From Ornithinimicrobium sufpigmenti (GTDB lineage Bacteria > Actinomycetota > Actinomycetes > Actinomycetales > Dermatophilaceae), in assembly GCF_004322775.1 (NCBI RefSeq), contig NZ_CP036403.1, forward strand, positions 1,426,001 through 1,490,000: a DNA stretch of 64,000 nucleotides. The letters are read 5' to 3'. Shown here piece by piece: positions 28,401 to 35,032 of this stretch. The position numbers and the translations under genes were made by a program. Position 1 is the stretch's first letter. Each line of letters begins with the position of its first letter. The notes under the pieces are model-generated. The model was not told where the DNA came from. It did no database searches and saw only the letters and a list, made by a program, of their open reading frames with translations.

Positions 28401-29422
28401 GCCGGCCGACCGCGGAGCGTCTGGTGCTGGCCGGCGGGTTGGACGCCCTGCACCGGGTGGGTCGCCACCGGCCTGGTGGCGGACCGGGAGGAGGTGGGCT
28501 GCTCACCCGGCGCGACCTGCTGCTGCACGTGCGCGACCTGGACCGGTGGACCCGGCATTCCACGACCGGGGCGGGGCGCAGCCGGACCGGGCGGCGCACC
28601 CCCGCCCCGGTGCTGGGCGGCGCCACCGGTGGTGAGGTCGCCGCCCGCACCGGCGCGCAGGCAGCCGGCCGGCGCACCTGGCACCAGGCTCCGGCACCGG
28701 CCGCGCAGCTCACCCTTGACCTCGGCGACGACCCGGCGCCGCTGACCGGCAGCGGGTTGCCGGAGATGACCCCCACCGAGCAGCTGCGGGCCGAGCTGGA
28801 GGTGCTGGGGATGGACGTCAGCACCCACGTGGTCGCCGGCTTCGGGCCGATTCTCACCGAGCTGGGGGTGACCAGGTCCCGCGACCTGCTCTCCTGCCGG
28901 GGCGGGGCCGAGGTGCTGATCGCCGGGGCCAAGGTCGCCACCCAGACGCCACCGGTGCGGTCCGGACGGCGGGTGGTCTTCCTCACCCTCGACGACGGGA
29001 CCGGCCCCGCCGACGCCACCTTCTTCGAGGACGTCCAGGGTCCCTACGCCAGCACCATCTTCCACTCCTGGCTGCTCCTCGTCCGCGGCGTCGTCCGTCG
29101 CACCGGACCGCGAGGGGTGTCCATCCGGGCCACCGCGGCCTGGGAGCTGGGCGAGCTGGCCCAGACCTGGGAGGGCGGTGGTCTGCGGGCCGCCCGCGAG
29201 CACCTGCGGCGCAGCGAGGAGCAGGCCCGCCTGCTCGCGGAGGAGGCCGAGTCCGCCGCCTGCCAGGGGGCTGCCTCGACCGGCACCACCGGTCGGCGGG
29301 TGCTGGTGCACGCCTCGGGCTTCCGTCAGTCGCCCTACGCCGACATCCGACCCGCCGGTGACGCCGTCCAGGAGCCGGGCAGCAAGCTGTGGCACTCCAG
29401 CTCCGGGAGCGCGGGATGGTGA
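25424..29422 (+). CDS. dnaE2: Error-prone DNA polymerase III alpha subunit
   Basis: C-family polymerase used for damage-induced mutagenesis. At 1332 residues it is longer than most DnaE2 (about 1050-1100). It has an N-terminal PHP domain (FVHLHVASSASMRYG), the catalytic PDIDID motif (about 469-474), GSGAGSLV, a helix-hairpin-helix region and an OB fold near the C-terminus (VFLTLDDGTGPADATFFE). Extra length comes from polar inserts, including SGSSGSSGSS encoded by three 9-bp repeats (25672-25698) and Gly/Pro/Arg-rich stretches after about residue 885. It overlaps both neighbours. Confidence 0.95.
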   Translation: MSMAGDFVHLHVASSASMRYGASHPAELVARAVELGQPALALTDRDGLYGAVRFVRSCQDAGILPVLGVDLALGSSVLATGDPSGSSGSSGSSPALVTGLRENRDPRPPSRTPVKGGALVDDLQPRVVVLARGQRGGVGPGMGWARLCRLVTHTHLAGERAVPRTSPELLTRAAAPVDGVAPVVVLLGPDSDVGRALLARRRGQARLLLQAWVDRLPPDAVRVEVVCHGGPEGTPASLSHATALWALAREIGVPAVLTAAVRHAVPEQARVVDVLDAARRMVALDERHLDRVSTAGHLGGTGTMVGLARQLERASGGGARAADLLRATLDLAAACHQDARSDLGLGSVHLPEPEVLGVSGIGQAHQVLTERCTQAVTTCYPGAGTAYLERIRTRLDDELGVIAGLGYPTYFLTVAQVCDLIREHGVRVAARGSGAGSLVTYLLGISGVDPMEHGLLMERFCSPLRAELPDIDIDVESARRTEMYERILERFGSDRVTCVSMAETYRVRHALRDVAATLGMPPGEIDVLAKAFPHIRAKDARAAVHDLPELRRQGLDTPRMQQLLELVESLDGLPRHIAMHPCGVILSNTSLLDRTPVEASWLGFPMSQFDKDDVEEMGLLKLDVLGIRMQSAMAHAVQEVERVDGVRVDLDDRAQVPLDDPDTFALVQSTRTLGCFQIESPGQRELVGKFAPETFADIIIDISLFRPGPVKSDMIRPFLHARQGWGEPDHLHPSLVPYLQQTCGVVVFHEQVLQIVAETTGVSLAQADEVRRAMGSPTGQEEVEVWWRSMSAAKGYRQADQDRIWQVLAAFASFGFCKAHAAAFALPTYQSAWLKTHHTAAFLAGVLTHDPGMYPKRLILDEARTMGVHVLGLDVNRSGASYRVERVDPREQGGFGQPVPGPSGQGRAGPGMPQGGQPEDGPFDDRPVPPGRLRRTPDHVDAVMARVEQAASRYGIRLALTDVKGISEDEVARIVAGQPYDSLADLWHRARPSRPTAERLVLAGGLDALHRVGRHRPGGGPGGGGLLTRRDLLLHVRDLDRWTRHSTTGAGRSRTGRRTPAPVLGGATGGEVAARTGAQAAGRRTWHQAPAPAAQLTLDLGDDPAPLTGSGLPEMTPTEQLRAELEVLGMDVSTHVVAGFGPILTELGVTRSRDLLSCRGGAEVLIAGAKVATQTPPVRSGRRVVFLTLDDGTGPADATFFEDVQGPYASTIFHSWLLLVRGVVRRTGPRGVSIRATAAWELGELAQTWEGGGLRAAREHLRRSEEQARLLAEEAESAACQGAASTGTTGRRVLVHASGFRQSPYADIRPAGDAVQEPGSKLWHSSSGSAGW
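25672..25698 (+). repeat. Three 9-bp repeats in dnaE2
   Basis: GTCAGGGTC occurs three times head to tail in frame and encodes a Ser/Gly run in the PHP-domain region. A unit loss or gain would keep the frame. Confidence 0.85.
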
Positions 29423-30624
29423 GGCACGAGGCAGGCGGCCCCGCGACCGACGAGGGCTACATCCTGCACGTCGACATGGACGCCTTCTACGCTGCGGTCT
29501 CGCTGCTGGAGCACCCCGAGCTGGTCGGTCAGCCGGTGGTGGTGGGCGGTGGGTGGCGCAGTGTCGTGCTGTGCGCCACCTACGAGGCGCGGGCTTACGG
29601 CGTGCGCTCGGGTATGCCGATGGCCACCGCCCGCCGGCTGTGCCCGCCGGCGGTGGTGGTCCGGCCCGACCACGACGCCTACGCCCGGGTCTCCGAGGGG
29701 GTGATGGCCGTCTTCGCAGAGGTGACCCCACGGGTGGAACCGGTCTCGATGGAGGAAGCCTTCCTCGACGTCTCCGCGACCGGGCGACAGTGGGGTGGGC
29801 CGGCCCGGATCGGCCGGTGGATCCGGGACACGGTCGTCGACGAGCAGGGCATCACCTGCTCCGTCGGGGGTGCCCCCACCAAGGCGGTGGCCAAGATCGC
29901 CTCCCGGGCGGCCAAGCCGGACGGCATGCGCCTGCTCACCCGAGACCAGGTGGTGCCCTTCCTGCACCCGATGCCGGTCAGCGCGTTGTGGGGGGTGGGG
30001 GAGTCCACCGAGGCGGAGCTGCACCGCCTCGGGCTGCGGACGGTGGCCCAGCTGGCCCACGTGCCACGGTCGACCCTTCGCCGGGCCTTCGGCGAGCAGA
30101 CGGCCACCCATCTGCACACCCTGGCGTGGGGGGTGGACGACTCCCCGGTGGTGCCGGCGCGTCGGGAACGCAGCGTCGGCTCCTCCCAGACGCTGGCCCA
30201 CGACGTGGACGACCCCGAGGTGGTCCGTCGCCAGCTGCTCCACCTGGCCGAACGGACGGCCAGCCGGATGCGGCACGCGGGGGTGCTGGGCCGCACCGTG
30301 GTGCTGACCGTCCGGTTCTCCGACTTCACCACCATCACCCGGTCCCGCACGATCGCGGTCCCCACCGACGTCACCCGGGACGTGCACGCCACGGCCTGGT
30401 CGCTCTACACCGCACTCGGGCTGCAGCGGGCCCGCATCCGGATGCTCGGGGTGCGCATGGAAGGCATCACCGAGGCCGACGGCACCCTGGTGCAGGGGCG
30501 TCTGGACGAGCCGGAGCACGGCTGGCGGGATGCCGAGCGGGCGATGGACCGGGCCGCGGCCAGGTTCGGGCAGGGCGCGGTGCGGCCGGCGAGCCTCCTG
30601 CTCGGGCACTCCCGGTCGGCCTAA
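29416..30624 (+). CDS. dinB: DNA polymerase IV (Y-family)
   Basis: Translesion polymerase of 402 residues with both catalytic blocks intact: HVDMDAFYAAV (D20, D22) and VSMEEAFLDVS (around 110-118). The Tyr steric gate region, Rossmann-like fingers, HhH (VSALWGVGESTEAELHRLGL) and little-finger domain are all present. I see no obvious QLxLF clamp-binding motif at the C-terminus. The ATG at 29416 overlaps the dnaE2 stop by 7 bases. This intact polymerase occupies the place that the non-catalytic ImuB holds in classic imuA-imuB-dnaE2 cassettes. Confidence 0.94.
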   Translation: MVRHEAGGPATDEGYILHVDMDAFYAAVSLLEHPELVGQPVVVGGGWRSVVLCATYEARAYGVRSGMPMATARRLCPPAVVVRPDHDAYARVSEGVMAVFAEVTPRVEPVSMEEAFLDVSATGRQWGGPARIGRWIRDTVVDEQGITCSVGGAPTKAVAKIASRAAKPDGMRLLTRDQVVPFLHPMPVSALWGVGESTEAELHRLGLRTVAQLAHVPRSTLRRAFGEQTATHLHTLAWGVDDSPVVPARRERSVGSSQTLAHDVDDPEVVRRQLLHLAERTASRMRHAGVLGRTVVLTVRFSDFTTITRSRTIAVPTDVTRDVHATAWSLYTALGLQRARIRMLGVRMEGITEADGTLVQGRLDEPEHGWRDAERAMDRAAARFGQGAVRPASLLLGHSRSA

Positions 30625-30758
30625 GGTGACCTCCGAGCCGGAACGGCCCACTCCTGGGAACTCCGGCTAGTGCTTCGTGCGTTCACCGCATATCCTTGTT
30701 CAAAGACTTCGACGTCGGTGAGCCACCGATGCGCGGCCGACTCACACCGGAGGTGACA

Positions 30759-31187
30759 ATGCCGCTCTCCGAGCACGAGCAGCGCGTCCTGCAGCAGATG
30801 GAGCAGGCGCTCTACGCTGAGGACCCTCGCCTGGCGAGCCAGCTTCAACGTACCGCTGCCGCCCGCACCTCCACGGGACTGGACCGCCGCCGCCTGGCGC
30901 TCGGTGTCCTGGGTGCCCTCGCCGGCCTGGCCCTGGTGGTCGTCGGCGTGATGACGCAGTTCCTCTGGGTGAGCATCATCGGCTTCCTGGCCATGGTCCT
31001 GGGTGGCGCCTGGGCCGCTACCCCCGTCCGTGGCGGCGGGTTGGGTGTCGTGCAGGAGGACGGCTCGGTGCGGGTGCAGGCGGGCGGCTCCCCCAAGGCC
31101 GGCCCGCAGGGCAAGGCCAAGCCGGGGGGCAACTTCATGAGCCGCATGGAGCAGCAGTGGGACAAGCGCAAGGAGCAGGGTCCCTGA
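30759..31187 (+). CDS. DUF3040 membrane protein
   Basis: A 142-residue protein starting MPLSEHEQRVLQQMEQALYAEDPRLAS, the invariant DUF3040 opening, followed by two short membrane helices (LALGVLGALAGLALVVVGVM and WVSIIGFLAMVLGGAWAA) and a Lys/Gly-rich tail. GGAGGTGA right before the ATG fixes the start. Function unknown; the family is restricted to actinobacteria and is often near division and cell-wall genes. Confidence 0.93.
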   Translation: MPLSEHEQRVLQQMEQALYAEDPRLASQLQRTAAARTSTGLDRRRLALGVLGALAGLALVVVGVMTQFLWVSIIGFLAMVLGGAWAATPVRGGGLGVVQEDGSVRVQAGGSPKAGPQGKAKPGGNFMSRMEQQWDKRKEQGP

Positions 31188-31222
31188 GTCCGACCGCGAG
31201 TCGGACCGCCTCCCGACTCGCG
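31188..31222 (+). terminator. Two overlapping alternative hairpins after DUF3040
   Basis: GTCCGAC/GTCGGAC (31188-31206, 7 bp) and CGCGAGTCGG/CCGACTCGCG (31195-31222, 10 bp) share their middle arm, so only one can form at a time. They begin at the DUF3040 stop codon. Confidence 0.55.
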
Positions 31223-31260
31223 TCAAACCCCAGCTTGTCCTCTGCCTGTCCCCTGCCTGC

Positions 31261-31743
31261 TCAGACCAGGAAAACCACCGTCACCACGAAGACGGCGATG
31301 ATGGTGAACGCGGTGCCCAGCTCGATGAGGATGTTGGTCCCTACCGCCCGTAGCGCGTGTCCCGTGGCGCGCCAGGCTTCCCGTACGTCCCGGGTACGCA
31401 CCAGCGAGGCGAGCAGGATCCCGACCGGGAAACCGACGAACAGGCCCACGACCGGGATGACGAACATCCCCACGACGGCGCAGGCCAGCCCCACCAGCAG
31501 CGTCGAGGTGCGCACCCCTGCGCGCTTCATCCGCTTGCCCGGGACCGCCCACTGCAGCACGACCCCCGCGACGTAGATCGCGACCGCGACCAGGAGCAGC
31601 ACCCAGCCGGCGGTCGAGCGGGCGTCCAGCGCCCAGACCAGCACCCCGACCACCACCAGCAGCAGCCCCGGCAGCACCGGGAAGACGATGCCGACGAGCC
31701 CGACGAGCATGAGCAGCAGGGCGACGATCTCGAGCGCGGACAT
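31261..31743 (-). CDS. DUF456 membrane protein
   Basis: A 160-residue, very hydrophobic protein with about five membrane helices and the DUF456 pattern (MSALEIVALLLMLVGLVGIVFPVLPGLLLVVVG; FVIPVVGLFVGFPVGILLASL). The ATG 31743 follows a GAGAAT box by 6 bases, possibly leaderless. The open frame extends upstream through a terminator and is not coding there. Function unknown. Confidence 0.9.
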   Translation of the reverse strand: MSALEIVALLLMLVGLVGIVFPVLPGLLLVVVGVLVWALDARSTAGWVLLLVAVAIYVAGVVLQWAVPGKRMKRAGVRTSTLLVGLACAVVGMFVIPVVGLFVGFPVGILLASLVRTRDVREAWRATGHALRAVGTNILIELGTAFTIIAVFVVTVVFLV

Positions 31744-31821
31744 GGCGCGATTCTCACACGTGCGGGACCATTCCTCCCGGTCTCTCGCGAGACGTGACCG
31801 CACCGGCGCGCGACACGACAA

Positions 31822-31851
31822 CGCCCGCCCACACCGAGGTGTGGGCGGGCG
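31822..31851 (-). terminator. Strong intrinsic terminator
   Basis: CGCCCGCCCACACC and its exact complement form a 14-bp stem with a minimal loop. Read leftward, it is followed by TTGTCGTGT. It lies downstream of the DUF7455 gene and upstream of the DUF456 start. Confidence 0.8.
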
Positions 31852-31909
31852 GAGCAGGAGCCGTGGAGACTCGCGGAGTCCTAGGGTGAGTCCCGGGTGA
31901 GTCCCTGGG

Positions 31910-32125
31910 TCAGATCGTGGGGTTCTCCTCGGCGTGCAGCTTGTGCGTCTCGTCGAGGATGTCGATGTCCTGCATGTCGCGCAGCTTGTCGAGGTGCGCG
32001 CGCCCGTGGTGGGCGCAGAAGTGCAGCTCGAGGCCGTCGGCCAGGCGGGCTCGGACGTAGGCCTGGGCGCCGCAACGGTCACAGCGGTCGGCGGCGGTCA
32101 GCTCGGGGGTCAGCGTGGTGTTCAC
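31910..32125 (-). CDS. DUF7455 small zinc-finger-like protein
   Basis: A 71-residue protein (MNTTLTPELTAADRCDRCGAQAYVRARL...HFCAHHGRAHLDKL). C15, C18, C37 and a following His could bind one zinc. It has a strong ribosome site, GGAGAGAGGAGA, before the GTG. A divergent small gene of this family is commonly found beside topoisomerase IV/gyrase genes in actinobacteria, as here with parE. Function unknown. Confidence 0.9.
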   Translation of the reverse strand: MNTTLTPELTAADRCDRCGAQAYVRARLADGLELHFCAHHGRAHLDKLRDMQDIDILDETHKLHAEENPTI

Positions 32126-32378
32126 GAACTGTCTCCTCTCTCCTGCAGCGACTCCCGGGACGGGGGCCGATGCGTCACAGTCAAGCACGTCAACGCCGCG
32201 ATGCCCGGTCTTTGTGCCCCCGCCCCAGGGTGTTTCGCTGTCCGCGTAAGTCTGCGGGCCATCGGGGCTGCCCCGGGCCGCCGGCCGCACGAGCGGCAGG
32301 CCACGGGTTCGTCGGAGCAGAAGGCGCAGCGCGCCCCGTTCGTCGCCCGGTCCTTCGGCGGCGAGTGACCCGAGGGAG

Positions 32379-32508
32379 CACGGCAAAAGGCCCGACCGAA
32401 CACGGCAAAAGGCCCGACCGGACACGGGAAAGAGCCCGACCGGACACGGGAAAGAGCCCGGCCGGACACGGGAAAGGCTCGACCGAACCCGGGAAAGAGC
32501 CCGACCGG
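32379..32508. repeat. Six-unit 22-bp tandem repeat array A
   Basis: Six head-to-tail units begin at 32379, 32401, 32423, 32445, 32467 and 32488. Most are 22 bp and two are 21 bp. Each contains CACGGSAAA followed by GCCCGACCGRA. Unit 1 and 2 share CACGGCAAAAGG, units 3 and 4 CACGGGAAAGAG. The array lies in the 567-base gap between divergent DUF7455 and parE. The rest of that gap (32126-32378) shows no supported gene. A second array of the same repeat is at 42361-42442. Confidence 0.9.
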
Positions 32509-32540
32509 CGCCGCCGCCTGTGCAGGGAAACCGGCCGGCT

Positions 32541-32560
32541 GCAGGGGATATATCCCCTGC
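32541..32560. promoter_or_regulatory. Perfect 20-bp palindrome upstream of parE
   Basis: GCAGGGGATATATCCCCTGC is perfectly self-complementary with an AT-rich centre in otherwise GC-rich DNA. It lies 32 bases after repeat array A and about 120 bases before the parE -10 box. It looks like a site for a dimeric DNA-binding protein; the binder is unknown. Confidence 0.65.
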
Positions 32561-32611
32561 GCGGAAGGAGTTTCGTTGCACAGGGCGCCCGCCGCAGCAG
32601 CGCGGCAGCCG

Positions 32612-32638
32612 CTGGAGTGGCTGGAGTGGCTGGAGCGG
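32612..32638. repeat. Three 9-bp repeats upstream of parE
   Basis: CTGGAGTGG, CTGGAGTGG and CTGGAGCGG follow one another between the palindrome and the parE promoter. Confidence 0.7.
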
Positions 32639-32679
32639 CTGCGTCGACGCGCCTACCGCCGCCTGTCAGACCCTCGCGT

Positions 32680-32685
32680 TACCCT
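32680..32685 (+). promoter_or_regulatory. parE: -10 box for leaderless parE transcript
   Basis: TACCCT lies 7 bases before GTG 32693, which marks that codon as the likely start and message 5' end. Confidence 0.6.
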
Positions 32686-32692
32686 GCCGAAC

Positions 32693-34801
32693 GTGACGAC
32701 ACAGGACTACTCCGCCCGGCACCTGCAGGTCCTCGAGGGCCTGGAGGCGGTGCGCAAGCGCCCGGGGATGTATGTCGGGTCCACCGACGAACGCGGCCTC
32801 ATGCACTGCCTGTGGGAGATCATCGACAACGCCGTCGACGAGGCTCTGGGCGGGCACGGCGACCGGATCGAGATCGTGCTGCACCCCGACGGGTCGGTCG
32901 AGATCCGCGACCGGGCCAGGGGCATCCCGGTCGACATCGAGCCGCGCACCGGCCTGTCCGGCGTCGAGGTCGTCTTCACCAAGCTCCACGCCGGCGGCAA
33001 GTTCGGCGGCGGGTCCTACGCCGCCTCCGGCGGTCTGCACGGTGTGGGTGCCTCGGTGGTCAACGCGCTGTCCGCCCGTCTCGACGTCGAGGTGGACCGG
33101 GCCGGCAAGACCTACGGCATGAGCTTCCGCCGGGGCGAGCCGGGGATCTTCGACGACGGACGCAAGGAGCCCTCGCCGGATGCTCCCTTCACGCCCTTCG
33201 AGAAGAGCAGCGAGCTCGCGGTCGTGGGCAAGGCGCGCCGCGGGGTCACCGGCACGCGGGTGCGCTACTGGGCCGACCCGCAGATCTTCCTGGCCACCGC
33301 GCAGTTCAACTACGACGAGCTGGTCATGCGGGCCCGCCAGACCGCCTTCCTGGTGCCCGGCCTCACGGTGGTCATCCGCGACGAGCGCGGCCTGCCCGGC
33401 ACCCCGGCCGAGGACGGCCCGCACGAGGAGACCTTCGCCTACACCGGCGGGATCGCCGAGTACGCCGAGTACCTCGCCCCCGACCAGCCGGTCACCGACG
33501 TCTGGCGGCTGCAGGGCTCGGGCCGGTTCAACGAGACCGTCCCGGTCCTGGACGACCGTGGCCACATGGTCACCCGGGAGGTCGAGCGCGAGTGCGAGGT
33601 GGACGTCGCCGTCCGCTGGGGCACCGGCTACGACACGACGATGCGCAGCTTCGTCAACATCATCGCCACCCCCAAGGGCGGCACCCACGTCGCCGGCTTC
33701 GAGCAGGCCGTGATGAAGGTCTTCCGCAAGCAGCTGGAGGTCAACTCCCGCAAGCTCAAGGTCGGCAACGACAAGGTCGACAAGGACGACATCACCGCCG
33801 GGCTGACCGCGGTCGTCACCGTGCGGCTGGCCGAACCGCAGTTCGAGGGCCAGACCAAGGAGGTGCTCGGCACCAGCGCCGTGCGCGCGATCGTCTCCCG
33901 GGTCGTGGAGCAGGGGATCACCGAGCGACTCACCAGCACCCACCGGGGGGACAAGGCCCAGGCCTCGCTGCTGCTGGAGAAGGTCGTGGCGGAGATGAAG
34001 TCGCGCATCTCGGCCCGCCTGCACAAGGAGACCCAGCGCCGTAAGAACGCCCTGGAGTCCTCCTCGCTCCCGCCGAAGCTGGCCGACTGCCGCACCAACG
34101 ACACCGCCCGCAGCGAGCTGTTCATCGTCGAGGGCGACAGCGCCCTCGGCACCGCCAAGCTGGCCCGCTCCAGCGACTACCAGGCGCTGCTGCCCATCCG
34201 CGGCAAGATCCTCAACGTCCAGAAGGCCTCGGTCCAGGACATGCTGTCCAACGCCGAGTGCGGCGCGATCATCCAGGTGATCGGCGCCGGCTCCGGGCGG
34301 TCCTTCGACCTCGACGCCGCGCGCTACGGCAAGGTCATCATCATGACCGACGCAGACGTCGACGGCGCGCACATCCGCACCCTCCTGCTGACCCTCTTCT
34401 TCCGCTACATGCGGCCGCTGGTCGAGGCGGGGCGCGTGTATGCCGCGATGCCGCCGCTGCACCGGATCGAGGTCACCGGTGGCCGCGGCAAGGCCGGTCG
34501 GGAGTACATCTACACCTACACCGAGGCCGAGATGCGCAAGAAGCTCGCCGAGCTGGCGAAGAAGGGCCGGACCGTCAAGCAGCCGATGCAGCGCTACAAG
34601 GGTCTGGGCGAGATGGACGCCGACCAGCTGGCCGAGACCACGATGGACCCCCGCCACCGCACCCTGCGCCGGATCACCCTGGCCGACGCGGCCCGCGCCG
34701 ACGAGGTCTTCGACCTGCTCATGGGCTCGTCGGTCGCCCCGCGCAAGGACTTCATCGTGGAGTCCGCGCACGTGCTGGACCGGGAGCGGATCGACGCCTG
34801 A
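32693..34801 (+). CDS. parE: DNA topoisomerase IV subunit B (ATPase)
   Basis: ATPase subunit of a type IIA topoisomerase. The 702-residue protein has the GHKL fold (EIIDNAVDEALGG, GGLHGVGASVVNALS), the QTKEVLG-like Lys region and the TOPRIM domain (EGDSALGTAKLAR, DADVDGAHIRTLLLTLFFRYMRPL). Length and sequence style fit ParE rather than gyrase B, but GyrB cannot be excluded without a tree; parC is not in the window. A longer frame begins at TTG 32576 but would place the -10 box inside the gene. Confidence 0.92.
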   Translation: MTTQDYSARHLQVLEGLEAVRKRPGMYVGSTDERGLMHCLWEIIDNAVDEALGGHGDRIEIVLHPDGSVEIRDRARGIPVDIEPRTGLSGVEVVFTKLHAGGKFGGGSYAASGGLHGVGASVVNALSARLDVEVDRAGKTYGMSFRRGEPGIFDDGRKEPSPDAPFTPFEKSSELAVVGKARRGVTGTRVRYWADPQIFLATAQFNYDELVMRARQTAFLVPGLTVVIRDERGLPGTPAEDGPHEETFAYTGGIAEYAEYLAPDQPVTDVWRLQGSGRFNETVPVLDDRGHMVTREVERECEVDVAVRWGTGYDTTMRSFVNIIATPKGGTHVAGFEQAVMKVFRKQLEVNSRKLKVGNDKVDKDDITAGLTAVVTVRLAEPQFEGQTKEVLGTSAVRAIVSRVVEQGITERLTSTHRGDKAQASLLLEKVVAEMKSRISARLHKETQRRKNALESSSLPPKLADCRTNDTARSELFIVEGDSALGTAKLARSSDYQALLPIRGKILNVQKASVQDMLSNAECGAIIQVIGAGSGRSFDLDAARYGKVIIMTDADVDGAHIRTLLLTLFFRYMRPLVEAGRVYAAMPPLHRIEVTGGRGKAGREYIYTYTEAEMRKKLAELAKKGRTVKQPMQRYKGLGEMDADQLAETTMDPRHRTLRRITLADAARADEVFDLLMGSSVAPRKDFIVESAHVLDRERIDA

Positions 34802-34862
34802 GCCGGGCGTGCAGACAGCTGCGTGGACAGCGTCCGTGTACAGATGGACCGTTCGACTCCGG

Positions 34863-35032
34863 TAGACTAGGACGACGCGCTCGGTCTCCCGAGCGCCTCT
34901 GACGCCCCGGGACGATCCGTTCCCGGAGGCCCATGCGGGTGCCGTAGCTGCACCTGGAGGTCGGTCCGGTCACGTCCACAGCGACGTCGAGGCGAGAACC
35001 ACCTCGATGAACCTGAAGTGAGTGAGCCGATC
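34863..35032 (+). promoter_or_regulatory. Promoter and structured leader of the helicase gene
   Basis: TAGACT (34863-34868) is a good -10 box with no clear -35. The inferred leader of about 158 bases contains a perfect 8-bp hairpin (GCGCTCGG/CCGAGCGC, 34877-34896) and a 6-bp hairpin (CCGGGA/TCCCGG, 34907-34926). Long structured leaders are typical of cold-induced RNA helicase genes. Confidence 0.5.

Noticed and set aside
32122..32469. Small minus-strand frame with Cys-rich segment (CAFCSDEPVACRSC) reading through repeat array A
   Set aside because: Half of it is translated repeat, there is no ribosome site or promoter, and I recognise no family.
32379..32508. CRISPR array
   Set aside because: Units are directly adjacent without spacers and no cas genes are in the window.
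34845..34866. GTTCGACTCC resembling a tRNA T-loop
   Set aside because: Only a 4-bp stem surrounds it and no acceptor, D or anticodon arms can be built; it overlaps the helicase promoter.
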